The notes: generated by a model from the letters alone, not told the origin. A stretch of DNA of 51,524 bases from Proteobacteria bacterium UBA981 (GCA_002292285.1 DBBP01000036.1:1-51524), one strand, 5' to 3'. Counted from the stretch's first letter, positions 8,156-17,503 are shown. Program-made: numbers and translations.

Positions 8156-9630
8156 GACGGGCCCCCCGCACAGATTTCCGAAGGGTGGGACAGGTGCCAA
8201 CTCGAATTCTTTTGGTAGCGATCAGCTAGTCCGAGCATGGCAGCTTCAGAAAAATAATTACCGATTAGCTGGAGGCCAACCGGCAAGCCGGATACCTGGC
8301 CGGCGGGGATTGATAAGGCGGGTAACCCTGCAAGATTCACAGCCGTTGTATAGATATCACTCAAATACATCGTGACCGGGTCAGAGGAGTGGCACCCGGC
8401 CGTAAAAGCTACGTCTGGGGTCGTCGGGCCGATAAGAAAGTCGACGTCGTCGAATGCGTTTACGAAATCCTGTTTTATGAGGCGCCTTATCTGCTGGGCC
8501 TTGCGATAGTAAGCATCGTAATAGCCGGAAGACAGTGCGTAAGTCCCGACCAGGATGCGCCGTTTTACTTCTTCGCCGAACCCCTCGGCCCGGGAGCGTT
8601 CATATAAATCCGTGAGATCCACAGCATTCTCACACTGATGCCCGAAGCGAATGCCGTCGTAGCGGGACAGGTTGGATGAGCATTCTGCAAGCGCGATGAC
8701 GTAGTAAGCCGGTATGGCTAATTGCGAGTTGGGTAGCGAAACTTCGCAAATGGTCGCTCCCAGCTTTTCGAACTCGGCAATCGCACGCTCCAGTAACGCA
8801 CCGATTTCTGCGTCTAGGTCGGGTCCGAAATATTCGCTCGGTACGCCTATCCGAGCGTTCTCGATTGGCTTGTTGAGCAGTCGGCCAAAGTCCTCGTCGG
8901 GCATCTCCAATGATGTCGAATCGCGCTCATCAAAACCGGCGATCACGTTCATTAACAGCGCGAGGTCTTCGGCTGTGCGGCCCATCGGTCCCCCCTGATC
9001 AAGGCTAGACGCAAAAGCAATCATGCCGTAGCGGGAAACCCGCCCGTAGGTTGGTTTTAAACCGCTGATCCCGCAAAACGCCGCCGGCTGGCGAATTGAG
9101 CCTCCAGTGTCCGTGCCTGTGGCGATGGGGGCCAAAGAGGCCGCGACAGCCGCTGCCGAGCCGCCCGAAGATCCGCCCGGAACCCGGGACAAATCCCAGG
9201 GATTGCAGGTTCGGCCGTAGAAGCTGGTTTCATTCGAGGAGCCCATCGCGAACTCGTCCATGTTCGTCTTGCCGAGCATCACCATGCCGGCCGCATTCAG
9301 CCGTTCCACCACTCCGGCGTCGTAGGGCGCGATGAAGTTATCGAGCATTTTCGAGCCGCAGCTTGTGCGGACGTCGCTCGTGCAAAAAATATCTTTATTG
9401 GCGTAAGGCACGCCGCAAAGATTATTCGCGGCACCCGCGGCGATCGCGGCGTCAGCCGCCCGAGCCTGAGCCAAAGCGCTTTCGTCGCAGACCGTAATAA
9501 AGCTGTTGAGCGCATCGTCGTGCTCCGAAATCCGCGTCAGATAGGCCTTTGTCAGCTCAACACTAGAGTACTCACCATCGCGCAGGCCAGCTGCAAGCTG
9601 GGCGACCGAACTCGGAAATTGATCACTCAT
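8152..9630 (-). CDS. gatA: aspartyl/glutamyl-tRNA amidotransferase subunit A
   Basis: GatA (492 aa) is the amidase subunit that releases ammonia from glutamine or asparagine. The amidase-signature Ser-cisSer-Lys triad is intact: Lys79 (ANKD), Ser154 (PGGSSGGS) and Ser178 (TDTGGSIR). These numbers equal those of well-studied GatA proteins, which supports the start at ATG 9630 (MSDQF). The frame is open for another 55 codons upstream, but that stretch lies on gatC and looks like a shadow. gatC ends only four bases before this start, and the stop overlaps gatB, so translation of all three subunits is likely coupled to keep stoichiometry. Confidence 0.97.
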   Translation of the reverse strand: MSDQFPSSVAQLAAGLRDGEYSSVELTKAYLTRISEHDDALNSFITVCDESALAQARAADAAIAAGAANNLCGVPYANKDIFCTSDVRTSCGSKMLDNFIAPYDAGVVERLNAAGMVMLGKTNMDEFAMGSSNETSFYGRTCNPWDLSRVPGGSSGGSAAAVAASLAPIATGTDTGGSIRQPAAFCGISGLKPTYGRVSRYGMIAFASSLDQGGPMGRTAEDLALLMNVIAGFDERDSTSLEMPDEDFGRLLNKPIENARIGVPSEYFGPDLDAEIGALLERAIAEFEKLGATICEVSLPNSQLAIPAYYVIALAECSSNLSRYDGIRFGHQCENAVDLTDLYERSRAEGFGEEVKRRILVGTYALSSGYYDAYYRKAQQIRRLIKQDFVNAFDDVDFLIGPTTPDVAFTAGCHSSDPVTMYLSDIYTTAVNLAGLPALSIPAGQVSGLPVGLQLIGNYFSEAAMLGLADRYQKNSSWHLSHPSEICAGGPS

Positions 9631-9634
9631 GCGG

Positions 9635-9922
9635 TTATTCAATGACCTGCGGTACGAGGTACAGGCCGTCCTCCGTCCGTGGGGCGTTGCGCTGGAACGC
9701 ATCCCGATTGTCCGACTCTGTGACGCGATCAGGTCGCAGACGGGCAACCAGATCCTGGGGGTGAGCCATCGGTTCGACGTCTGTGGTGTCGACATCGTTC
9801 ATCTGGCCCACCAGCTCAAGGATATGCGAGACCTGTTCGGCGTAAATGGGGATATCACTTTCTTCGATCGCCAGCCGGGCTAGCTTTGCCATGGCGCGGA
9901 CTTCGTCGTCGCTGATTGACAT
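9635..9922 (-). CDS. gatC: aspartyl/glutamyl-tRNA amidotransferase subunit C
   Basis: GatC (95 aa) is the small belt-like subunit that wraps GatA and GatB. It begins MSISDDEVRAMAKLARLAIEE, with the typical helical N-terminus, and has the DVEPMAHPQD segment followed by LRPDRVTESDNRD, both family hallmarks. It is first in the leftward gat operon and divergent from mreB, with a 264-base gap between. Presence of gatCAB implies the cell makes Asn-tRNA and/or Gln-tRNA by the indirect route, or keeps it as an alternative. Confidence 0.96.
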   Translation of the reverse strand: MSISDDEVRAMAKLARLAIEESDIPIYAEQVSHILELVGQMNDVDTTDVEPMAHPQDLVARLRPDRVTESDNRDAFQRNAPRTEDGLYLVPQVIE

Positions 9923-9975
9923 GCAGGTATCTCGAATAGTTTATTGATTAGAAAGAATTTTTTCGTGTTGCGCAC

Positions 9976-10004
9976 TTGCTACAAAGCGAACGCACTGTTA
10001 CATT
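9976..10004 (+). promoter_or_regulatory. candidate mreB promoter
   Basis: TTGCTA at 9976-9981 and TACATT at 9999-10004 (each 4/6 to consensus) are spaced by 17 bases. The start would lie about 175 bases upstream of mreB. The match is modest, and other promoters may exist in the gatC-mreB gap (9923-10186). Confidence 0.35.
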
Positions 10005-10186
10005 ACTGCGCTATTTTACAGCGAATCGCCGGACCTTCGAATCGCCGTCGGCCGCAGGGCTGCAATTCGAATTTCACGCGACTCCGTGAGGGGGCGAATG
10101 CGTCATAACGCAGCACTGGCAAACCCAGGTCATCACGCGGTATCGCCGCTCTCGCGACGCTCCGCCCGTTATAAGGATTCATCTTA

Positions 10187-11233
10187 ATGCTTCGCACGCT
10201 GCGAGGAATGTTCTCCAATGATTTGTCTATCGATCTCGGTACGGCAAACACACTGATATATGTGCGCGGCAAAGGTATCGTTCTGAACGAGCCGTCTGTG
10301 GTCGCCATCCGACGCGGCCGCGATTCGAACAATCCTAAGGCGATTGCTGCTGTCGGGGCCGAGGCCAAGCGTATGCTCGGTCGCACGCCCGGTCACATAG
10401 AAGCGATTCGTCCGCTGAAAGACGGCGTAATTGCTGACTTCACAGTGACCGAGAAAATGTTGCAACACTTTATTCGCAAAGTTCACGGCAACCAGTTGTT
10501 CAAACCAAGTCCGCGCGTATTGGTCTGCATACCATGCGGTTCGACCCAAGTCGAGCGACGTGCCATCAAGGAGTCGGCGCAAGGTGCCGGCGCCCGCGAA
10601 GTATATTTGATTGAGGAACCGATGTCGGCCGCGATCGGCGCTGGGATGCCGGTCAGTGACGCCAGTGGCTCAATGGTTCTTGATATTGGTGGAGGCACGA
10701 CCGAGGTCGCGATTATTTCGTTGAACGGCATTGTCTACTCCGACTCTGCACGAATCGGGGGTGATCGCTTCGATGACGCCATCATCAACTATGTGCGGCG
10801 CAACTATGGCAGTTTGATTGGCGACGCGACCGCCGAGCGCATCAAGCACGAAATTGGCTGTGCCTATCCCGGCAACGAAGTTCGGGAAATCGAAATCAAA
10901 GGTCGCAATCTGGCGGAAGGTTTGCCGCGCAGCTTTACGCTCAACAGTAACGAAATTCTGGAAGCACTGCAGGAACCACTGGCCGGAATCGTCGAGGCGG
11001 TCAAAACCGCGCTCGAAAACACCCCGCCTGAGCTGGGTTCAGATGTTGCCGAAAGAGGCATGGTGCTGACGGGCGGCGGTGCATTGCTAAAAGATCTCGA
11101 TCGGTTGCTCATGGAAGAGACCGGGCTACCTGTCATTGTCGCTGAGGACCCGCTGACGTGCGTGGCCCGAGGTGGCGGCCGGGTTCTCGAAATGATCGAA
11201 GAGCAAGGACCAGAGATATTAGCGCTCGAATGA
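10187..11233 (+). CDS. mreB: rod shape-determining actin homologue MreB
   Basis: MreB (348 aa) polymerises under the inner membrane and positions the elongasome. The actin-fold nucleotide loops are clear: IDLGTANT near residues 15-22, LDIGGGTTEVAI in the middle and LTGGGALLKDLD near the C-terminus. An amphipathic N-terminus (MLRTLRGMFSNDL) fits membrane attachment. AAGGA lies about ten bases before the ATG. It heads the mreBCD genes and is followed by mrdA and rodA, whose products act in the same complex. The length is as in E. coli. Confidence 0.98.
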   Translation: MLRTLRGMFSNDLSIDLGTANTLIYVRGKGIVLNEPSVVAIRRGRDSNNPKAIAAVGAEAKRMLGRTPGHIEAIRPLKDGVIADFTVTEKMLQHFIRKVHGNQLFKPSPRVLVCIPCGSTQVERRAIKESAQGAGAREVYLIEEPMSAAIGAGMPVSDASGSMVLDIGGGTTEVAIISLNGIVYSDSARIGGDRFDDAIINYVRRNYGSLIGDATAERIKHEIGCAYPGNEVREIEIKGRNLAEGLPRSFTLNSNEILEALQEPLAGIVEAVKTALENTPPELGSDVAERGMVLTGGGALLKDLDRLLMEETGLPVIVAEDPLTCVARGGGRVLEMIEEQGPEILALE

Positions 11234-11256
11234 TTTTGCGCAGGCGTGACTAGCAT

Positions 11257-11270
11257 GGGAGGCTGTCATT
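11257..11270 (+). promoter_or_regulatory. ribosome site and AUU initiation codon of mreC
   Basis: GGGAGG at 11257-11262 is followed by five bases and then ATT at 11268-11270. From here the frame reads IKPLFINAPSS, which aligns with the MreC N-terminus MKPIF. No ATG, GTG or TTG occurs in this frame between the upstream TGA at 11247 and GTG 11418. AUU starts are known for infC and pcnB of E. coli, where IF3 discriminates against them. Confidence 0.75.
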
Positions 11271-12131
11271 AAGCCCCTATTTATCAATGCCCCATCGTCG
11301 ACGGTACGCTTCGCCACGTGCGCGATCTTCTCGTTCCTGTGTATTTCGATTGACCACAGTAACGACCATCTGGCGTCAATTCGCGCGGCACTGTCCATCC
11401 TCATCTATCCCGTACAGGTGGTCGTCAACGCCCCGGTGGACGCTGGGGCCGCTATTGCGCGGGGCGTTAGTTCCCGTACGCATTTGCTCAGCGAAAACGA
11501 GCGCTTAAAAGCTGAAAACTTGATGTTGAGCACTCGCTCTCAGCGCTACGCGTCCCTCGAACGTGAGAACGAACGTTTGCGCGGTTTACTCGATTCTTCA
11601 GTGATTTTTGATCAGGACGTCATTGTTGCTGACGTACTTGCCATAGAGACCAGCCCTTCGGCTCGCCAAATTGTCGTCGATAAAGGTTCCAATCAAGGTG
11701 TCTATGTTGGCCAGCCACTGCTGGACGCGTTCGGCGTCATCGGCCAGATTTCTCACGTGGGACCGTTTTCGGCGACCGCACTCCTCATCACTGACACGCG
11801 CCATGCGTTGCCTGTACTTATCAATAGAAACGGTTTGCGAACGATCGCAGTAGGCGTCGAGCGCGCAGATGAACTTCATTTGTCATTTGTCTCAACTAAC
11901 GCCGATATCAAGCTCGGCGATCTGGTTGTGACATCTGGTTTGGGGCAACGCTTCCCGGCTGGCTATCCAGTTGGCAGCATTAAGGACATCTCAGTCGAAC
12001 CTGGTTCATCGTTTACCACTGTCGTTGTCGAGCCCAGTGCGAAAGTGGGCCGCTCACGCCAGGTCTTGCTGCTCGGACCGCGGCCGAACTCGTTCGAGGA
12101 CGAACGCGTGTCCGCGCTGGACCCGCGATGA
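11268..12131 (+). CDS. mreC: rod shape-determining protein MreC (AUU start)
   Basis: MreC is the periplasmic elongasome scaffold that activates PBP2-RodA. I start it at ATT 11268, giving 287 aa: a short cytoplasmic tip (KPLFINAPSSTVRF), one membrane helix (about ATCAIFSFLCISI), a coiled coil (LLSENERLKAENLML and LERENERLRGLL), then the beta domains with VDKGSNQGVYVGQPL and GLGQRFPAGYPV. The first standard start codon, GTG 11418, would remove 50 residues, including the membrane anchor, and has no ribosome site. MreC without its anchor would not reach the periplasm, so the long form is favoured. An ATG to ATT sequencing error is possible. The stop precedes mreD by ten bases. Confidence 0.9.
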   Translation: MKPLFINAPSSTVRFATCAIFSFLCISIDHSNDHLASIRAALSILIYPVQVVVNAPVDAGAAIARGVSSRTHLLSENERLKAENLMLSTRSQRYASLERENERLRGLLDSSVIFDQDVIVADVLAIETSPSARQIVVDKGSNQGVYVGQPLLDAFGVIGQISHVGPFSATALLITDTRHALPVLINRNGLRTIAVGVERADELHLSFVSTNADIKLGDLVVTSGLGQRFPAGYPVGSIKDISVEPGSSFTTVVVEPSAKVGRSRQVLLLGPRPNSFEDERVSALDPR

Positions 12132-12141
12132 GGCACTCCGG

Positions 12142-12627
12142 GTGATCGACAAACCACAACGCGCCTGGGTAATTGCGCTGAGCTTTATTATCGCGTTTAT
12201 GCTCACAGCAATTCCGGTGCCCGATTGGGCGCTCGCGTGGCGGCCGGCATGGATCGCGATGGTTCTGGTCTACTGGTGTATCGCTCTTCCGCAACGTGTA
12301 GGCGTTATTTGCGGTTGGTGCCTTGGTTTAATTCTCGATGTCCTGCATGGGTCAATTCTCGGGCAACACGCGTTTGGACTCGCGTTCGTCGCGTATATTT
12401 CCCTGCAATATCATCAGCGCATTCGGGTGTTTCCGATCGTGCAACAAACCGCGTTTGTTGCTCTGGTCGTGTTGGTCTATCTAGCGGTGATGTGGCAAAT
12501 CTATGATTTGCTCGGCTCAGTGAAATACGGTCCGAGTTATCTTCTCGGGACATTGACCACCGCTCTGCTGTGGCCGTGGACTTACGTCATTTTACGAGAT
12601 GTTAGGCGGCGCGCCCGCGTCGCTTGA
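12142..12627 (+). CDS. mreD: rod shape-determining membrane protein MreD
   Basis: MreD (161 aa) is a polytopic inner-membrane partner of MreC. I use GTG 12142 (IDKPQRAWVIALSF), with GAGG about eight bases upstream. Longer in-frame readings overlap mreC and lack family similarity. About five hydrophobic helices follow, with the characteristic GLILDVLHGSILGQHAF segment. E. coli MreD is 162 aa, nearly identical in length. A 70-base gap separates it from mrdA. Confidence 0.93.
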   Translation: MIDKPQRAWVIALSFIIAFMLTAIPVPDWALAWRPAWIAMVLVYWCIALPQRVGVICGWCLGLILDVLHGSILGQHAFGLAFVAYISLQYHQRIRVFPIVQQTAFVALVVLVYLAVMWQIYDLLGSVKYGPSYLLGTLTTALLWPWTYVILRDVRRRARVA

Positions 12628-12697
12628 TGCTTTTCGCGTCAACGATAACCTTCGGCCGCCGGAGCAGCGCACCGTCCTGCCGTCAGGTTAAGCCACT

Positions 12698-14569
12698 GTG
12701 AAATCGCTCCCGACACTTAGAAACGTCGATACCGAACGGCGTTTATTCCAGACCCGGGTTATTGTCGCCTGTGCGTTTATGGGGGTGCTGGTTTGCGTGA
12801 TTCTCGGGCGGCTGGTTTTTCTGCAAGTCATCAACCACGGCCACTTCACAACGCTATCGCACGAAAATCGATTAAAAATCGTACCGTTATCTCCGCCCAG
12901 AGGTGTGATATACAGCGGCGATGGCGTCGTGCTGGCAGAGAATCGGCCATCATTTGATCTTGTTGTGGTCCCGGAAAACGCCCCCGAGATTGACGCAACG
13001 TTACGTGAATTAGCCTCCTTACTCAGTCTGAGAGAAGAAGAGCTTGAACGTTTTTCTCGGCAAGTGCGCCATTCCCGGCGTTTTGAGCACGTAACACTTA
13101 GAAGCGACCTCACACCGGAAGAACTCGCGATATTTTCGGTGAATCGCTTTCGATTCCCCGGGTTCTTTGTCGAAGCCGGTCTGTCCAGACACTATCCGCT
13201 GGCAGAGGCCACGGCGCACGTAATCGGCTACGTGGCGAGAATATCGCAACCTGACCTCGATTCGATTGATCAGGCCAATTACAGCGCAACCACCCATATC
13301 GGCAAAACGGGCATAGAGAAATCCCGAGAAGAATCGCTCCACGGTCAGGTCGGATATCAGAAAGTGGAAGTCAACGCGCAGGGACGAATACTTCGCGTCG
13401 TTGAACGAACGGCCCCGATTCCCGGTGCCGATCTACATCTCACGCTCAACGTCGGAATGCAGACTACGGCGATAGAAGCTATGGCGGGTCGTAAAGGGGC
13501 TGTCATCGCAATCGATCCAGCCACCGGTGGAATTCTGGTTTTCGCCAGCACGCCCTCATACGATCCAAACGCCTTTGTGAATGGAATCGGTCGCACGTTG
13601 TACCGGAGCTGGAGTACCTCGGCAGAGCGCCCCCTGTTTAATCGTGCTCTGCAGGGCCAATACCCGCCAGGTTCGACTGTGAAGCCGTTCGTCGCTCTAG
13701 CAGGTCTCGAGTTCGGAACGCGACAGGCAGATCAACAAACATGGTGTCCGGGATGGTATTCCCTGCCCGGCACCACTCACCGTTACAGAGATTGGCTGAA
13801 GCGCGGACACGGGCATGTCGATTTGGAACATTCTCTCGCCCAATCCTGTGATGTTTATTATTACAAGCTGGCGGAAGAACTTGGTATTGAGCGCTTGCAT
13901 CAGATGCTGGCCCGTTTCGGTCTCGGGCAGATTACGGGCGTCGATGTTCCAGGTGAAGGTGCTGCACTTTTGCCGTCGCCCGAATGGAAACGTCGGACCC
14001 GCAACCTTCCCTGGTACCCGGGTGAGACATTGATCGCCGGAATCGGACAGGGATTCATGCTGACCACGCCGCTGCAACTGGCCTATGCCACCTCGATTCT
14101 TGCAACCAGAGGGGAGGCAATGGTGCCGCATTTTCTCGCACAGATTGAAGGGGGCGAGGAGCAACCACCGATTCAGGCGGATATTTACCGTCGGGCGAGT
14201 GTAGACCTGGATGACGACAAACACTGGGACATTGTGATCGCAGGGATGCACGCAGTGGTGCACGGGGCGACCGGCACAGCGCGCGCAAGTGGGGCAGGTT
14301 CACCCGTCCTGTTCGCTGGTAAAACTGGGACCGCGCAGGTGTACGGAGTGGCCCAGGATGTTGATGCGAAGACGCAGGAAGTACCGGACCACCTTAAGGA
14401 CCACGCACTCTTTATCGCTTTTGCACCGCTTGATATGCCTCGTATCGCCATCGCCGTGGTGGTCGAAAATGGTGGTGGCGGCAGCAGCGTTGCGGCGCCA
14501 ATTGCACGTCGTTTGATTGACGAGTTTTTCGCCGAAGACGAGCCCGACCCGGTATCGAGTGATGGATAG
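12698..14569 (+). CDS. mrdA: penicillin-binding protein 2 (elongation transpeptidase)
   Basis: PBP2 (623 aa) is the class B transpeptidase that cross-links lateral-wall peptidoglycan with RodA. There is one N-terminal membrane helix (about 21-43), a pedestal domain with the PRGVIYSGDG segment, and the transpeptidase domain with S326-TVK, S383-CD and K542-TG. SxD instead of SxN is usual for PBP2. The start is GTG 12698, in line with the family N-terminus. The last codons overlap the start of rodA by eight bases, so the glycosyltransferase/transpeptidase pair is translationally coupled. Confidence 0.97.
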   Translation: MKSLPTLRNVDTERRLFQTRVIVACAFMGVLVCVILGRLVFLQVINHGHFTTLSHENRLKIVPLSPPRGVIYSGDGVVLAENRPSFDLVVVPENAPEIDATLRELASLLSLREEELERFSRQVRHSRRFEHVTLRSDLTPEELAIFSVNRFRFPGFFVEAGLSRHYPLAEATAHVIGYVARISQPDLDSIDQANYSATTHIGKTGIEKSREESLHGQVGYQKVEVNAQGRILRVVERTAPIPGADLHLTLNVGMQTTAIEAMAGRKGAVIAIDPATGGILVFASTPSYDPNAFVNGIGRTLYRSWSTSAERPLFNRALQGQYPPGSTVKPFVALAGLEFGTRQADQQTWCPGWYSLPGTTHRYRDWLKRGHGHVDLEHSLAQSCDVYYYKLAEELGIERLHQMLARFGLGQITGVDVPGEGAALLPSPEWKRRTRNLPWYPGETLIAGIGQGFMLTTPLQLAYATSILATRGEAMVPHFLAQIEGGEEQPPIQADIYRRASVDLDDDKHWDIVIAGMHAVVHGATGTARASGAGSPVLFAGKTGTAQVYGVAQDVDAKTQEVPDHLKDHALFIAFAPLDMPRIAIAVVVENGGGGSSVAAPIARRLIDEFFAEDEPDPVSSDG

Positions 14570-15656
14570 AGCAGAAGGGCTTTGGGGTCGCCTGCACATC
14601 GATGCGTCGTTGGTCGGCAGTGTAATGGTGATGTGTTTGCTGGGTACTGTGGTCCTGTATAGCGCGTCAGAACAATCGTCCGAAGTCGTCGTGAAGCAAC
14701 TAATTCGCCTCGGTATCGGATTCGTTGCGATGCTCGGTGTCGCACAAATTTCGCCCCGCACGCTCTCTCGCTGGGTACCGGTAATTTATCTGCTCGGATT
14801 GGTGCTGCTGGTTATGGTGATGTTCGTCGGGACCGGACGAGGTGCACAGCGCTGGCTTGATCTCGGCTTTGTTCGTTTTCAACCGTCCGAGTTGATGAAA
14901 CTGGCGGTGCCACTTACCGTCGCAGCATTCCTTTCGGAAAAAGTTCTTCCGCCGCAGCCGTCGACCATTGCGGTGTCAGTACTCCTTGTGCTGGTACCGG
15001 CGGCGTTGATCGTTAAGCAGCCTGATTTGGGAACCGCTATTCTGGTCGCGTCCTCGGGGATATTCGTCCTGTATTTCGCAGGAATAAGCTGGCGGTTCAT
15101 GCGCAATAGCGCGTTGCTCGGCCTGGCGGCTGCGCCACTCGCGTGGTTTGCCATGCACGATTATCAACGACGACGCGTTCTTACCTTGTTCAATCCAGAG
15201 CAAGACCCTCTCGGCGCCGGATATCACATTATTCAATCCACGATCGCGGTAGGCTCGGGCGGGATTTATGGAAAAGGCTGGCTGAACGGTACGCAGTCGC
15301 ACCTTGAGTTCATTCCAGAGCGTGCGACAGATTTTATTTTCGCCGTCTATTGCGAGGAATTCGGCCTCGTGGGCGTGGTGGTATTGCTTATCGCCTACGC
15401 ACTAATCATCGCGCGCGGTATACGCATTGCCGTGGAAGCTCAGGAAATGTTCGGACGCCTGGTCGCAAGCGCACTCACCCTCACATTTTTTATCTACATC
15501 GTCGTCAATATGGGCATGGTCACCGGGCAACTTCCTGTCGTTGGGGTACCCTTGCCCCTGGTCAGTTATGGTGGGACCTCATTGGTGACTATCCTGATCG
15601 GGTTCGGTATTCTCATGTCGATCCAGACGCATCGGATCTTCCACGCGCAAAGCTAA
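14562..15656 (+). CDS. rodA: peptidoglycan glycosyltransferase RodA (SEDS)
   Basis: RodA (364 aa) is the SEDS-family polymerase that makes glycan strands from lipid II. I choose ATG 14562 (MDRAEGLWGRLHIDASL), which overlaps the mrdA end. A longer in-frame reading lies wholly inside mrdA. About ten membrane helices are seen. SEDS hallmarks include FQPSELMKLAVP, the KQPDLGTAIL segment with the conserved Asp, the ERATDFIFAVYCEEFG loop and VGVPLPLVSYGGTS near the C-terminus. Partner: PBP2 just upstream. Confidence 0.97.
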   Translation: MDRAEGLWGRLHIDASLVGSVMVMCLLGTVVLYSASEQSSEVVVKQLIRLGIGFVAMLGVAQISPRTLSRWVPVIYLLGLVLLVMVMFVGTGRGAQRWLDLGFVRFQPSELMKLAVPLTVAAFLSEKVLPPQPSTIAVSVLLVLVPAALIVKQPDLGTAILVASSGIFVLYFAGISWRFMRNSALLGLAAAPLAWFAMHDYQRRRVLTLFNPEQDPLGAGYHIIQSTIAVGSGGIYGKGWLNGTQSHLEFIPERATDFIFAVYCEEFGLVGVVVLLIAYALIIARGIRIAVEAQEMFGRLVASALTLTFFIYIVVNMGMVTGQLPVVGVPLPLVSYGGTSLVTILIGFGILMSIQTHRIFHAQS

Positions 15657-15681
15657 CTTTGGATCGCACGACATCACAGCT

Positions 15682-16686
15682 ATGAAATTGAATTCAGTCT
15701 TCGCCTTACTGGTCGTACTTTGCTATCCCGCGAGCGTATTTTCGGCGCCGCTGGACCCTGCCGCACTCGGCGAATTCATCCAATCCATGGAATCGGATCA
15801 TGGCTTTGACAAAGCTAAGCTCGAGAAGCTGTTTGAAGGGACCGAACGCTCAGACCGGATTCTCGAACTGATGTCCCGCCCGGCCGAGAAAGTGAAACCG
15901 TGGTGGGAGTACCGGGCGCTGTTCATTTCCGACAAACGCATACGCGATGGCGTCAAGTTTTGGGGCGAGAACCTTGCAACGCTTGAACAAGCTACGGAAA
16001 AGACCGGTGTCTCGCCAGAGATTATCGTCGCCATTATCGGTATTGAGACCTCCTATGGCCGCGTCACCGGGAGCTATAAAGTCATCGAGGCATTGGCGAC
16101 TTTGGCTTTTCACTACCCCGGCAACAACGTTAAAAGGGGGCGCTTTTTTGCAGCTCAGCTTGAGCATTTTCTGCTGCTGGCTCGCGAAGATAGCTTGGAC
16201 CCGATGTCATTGCTCGGCTCGTATGCCGGCGCAATGGGTATTCCGCAGTTCATGCCTGAGAACTATCGCAAACTTGCGGTCGATTTTAATGACGACGGCA
16301 AGCGTGACATTTGGACGTCTCCCGCAGACGCCATTGGCAGTGTCGCGAACTATTTCACCCACCATGGCTGGATCCCGGATGCACCAGTGATGTCGCCGGC
16401 GCGCGTTGCGAGCGAGAACGTAGACGCATTCCTGCAGAAGAGTATTAAGCCTGCGAAAACCTTAGCGGAGTTCGAGCGCGGGAACATCCGACCGACGGTA
16501 GAAAACTCGAACCAGGACGAAAGTGCCACACTCTTTCAATTGACCGCGCGTGACGGGCATGAATATTGGCTCGGGTACACTAATTTCTACGTCATAAGTC
16601 GCTACAACCCACGCGTCAAATACGCCATGGCCGTCGCCCAACTTGCCGCCGCAATTCGCGCTAAGTACAACGAGCAGGGCGATTAG
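15682..16686 (+). CDS. mltB: lytic murein transglycosylase B
   Basis: This GH103 lytic transglycosylase (334 aa) cleaves glycan strands to give 1,6-anhydromuropeptides. There is a signal peptide (about residues 1-21, VLCYPASVFSA). No lipobox cysteine is obvious at the mature N-terminus, so it looks like a soluble periplasmic form as in SltB. The catalytic glutamate is Glu122 in IIGIETSYGR, and GSYAGAMGIPQFMPENYR is the family signature. P. aeruginosa has the same neighbours (pbpA-rodA-sltB-rlpA-dacC). It follows rodA by 25 bases. Confidence 0.95.
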   Translation: MKLNSVFALLVVLCYPASVFSAPLDPAALGEFIQSMESDHGFDKAKLEKLFEGTERSDRILELMSRPAEKVKPWWEYRALFISDKRIRDGVKFWGENLATLEQATEKTGVSPEIIVAIIGIETSYGRVTGSYKVIEALATLAFHYPGNNVKRGRFFAAQLEHFLLLAREDSLDPMSLLGSYAGAMGIPQFMPENYRKLAVDFNDDGKRDIWTSPADAIGSVANYFTHHGWIPDAPVMSPARVASENVDAFLQKSIKPAKTLAEFERGNIRPTVENSNQDESATLFQLTARDGHEYWLGYTNFYVISRYNPRVKYAMAVAQLAAAIRAKYNEQGD

Positions 16687-16687
16687 T

Positions 16688-17503
16688 ATGCCGGCCTCGC
16701 ACGCGAAACGAATGGAGCGCTCGCGTACGGGACTGTTTTTTGCGGTGCTGTTGCTGTGTGGCTGCAGTACGACTGTCGAACGCGATGGGCCTGGTAAGCG
16801 CCGCGCACCTACGGACGTGGCTGACGCGGTTCCTAAAGTAGAAGCCAAAAGCAAATACGGAAATCCGGCGTCGTATGAGGTTCTCGGGAAGCGCTATTAC
16901 ACCCTCAAGACCGCAGCGGGGTTCTCACAGCGCGGCGTCGCTTCGTGGTACGGGGAGAAATTTCACGGGCGCAAAACCTCGAGTGGCGAAGTCTATGACA
17001 TGTACAAGATGACTGCGGCACACAAAGGTCTGCCGTTACCGACGTATGTTGAAGTCATCAATCTCGATAACCAGCGTCGCGCGGTCGTTAAGGTTAACGA
17101 CCGCGGTCCGTTTCATGACAACCGCGTCATCGATTTGTCGTACGCCGCGGCATTGAAGCTAGGCGTCGTGGAGAAGGGCACGGCGTTTGTCCAAATCAAC
17201 GCAATTGACCCATCGAGCGAGGGGCAGCGCACGGCTCGGAACGTACAGTATCCGGCGAATTCGCAGCAGTCCGGCGTCTACCTCCAGGTTGGCGCTTTTC
17301 GTGAGCGTCAGAATGCTCAAGCGCTGGTCGACAAACTAACCCGGGTGGTCGCAGGGAAGGTCGGTATCACGCAAGTTTTCACCGCCGGTTCGACCCTGCA
17401 CCGAGTACAGATTGGGCCTGTCATGAGTGTCGCTGCCGCTGACAGCCTGGTTGCCGCCTTGGCGAGCATCGGGATCTCTGAGCACCATTTCGTCAGCAAC
17501 TGA
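16688..17503 (+). CDS. rlpA: septal ring lytic transglycosylase-type lipoprotein RlpA (DPBB-SPOR)
   Basis: RlpA (271 aa) has a lipoprotein signal with lipobox L-C-G-C and Cys26 as the lipidated residue. A Cys at -2 is unusual but tolerable. A double-psi beta-barrel follows (SWYGEKFHGRKTSSGEVYDM to VVKVNDRGPFHDNRVIDLS), then a C-terminal SPOR domain (YLQVGAFRERQNAQALVDKL onwards) that binds denuded glycan. In Pseudomonas RlpA is a lytic transglycosylase for denuded strands; Asp and His in the DRGPF and EKFHG motifs fit. I start at ATG 16688, one base after the mltB stop. A second ATG at 16712 would leave a shorter signal. Confidence 0.94.
   Translation: MPASHAKRMERSRTGLFFAVLLLCGCSTTVERDGPGKRRAPTDVADAVPKVEAKSKYGNPASYEVLGKRYYTLKTAAGFSQRGVASWYGEKFHGRKTSSGEVYDMYKMTAAHKGLPLPTYVEVINLDNQRRAVVKVNDRGPFHDNRVIDLSYAAALKLGVVEKGTAFVQINAIDPSSEGQRTARNVQYPANSQQSGVYLQVGAFRERQNAQALVDKLTRVVAGKVGITQVFTAGSTLHRVQIGPVMSVAAADSLVAALASIGISEHHFVSN

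Noticed and set aside
11418..11420. GTG 11418 as the start of mreC
   Set aside because: It lacks a ribosome site and would remove the membrane anchor. The frame is open and family-like back to ATT 11268.
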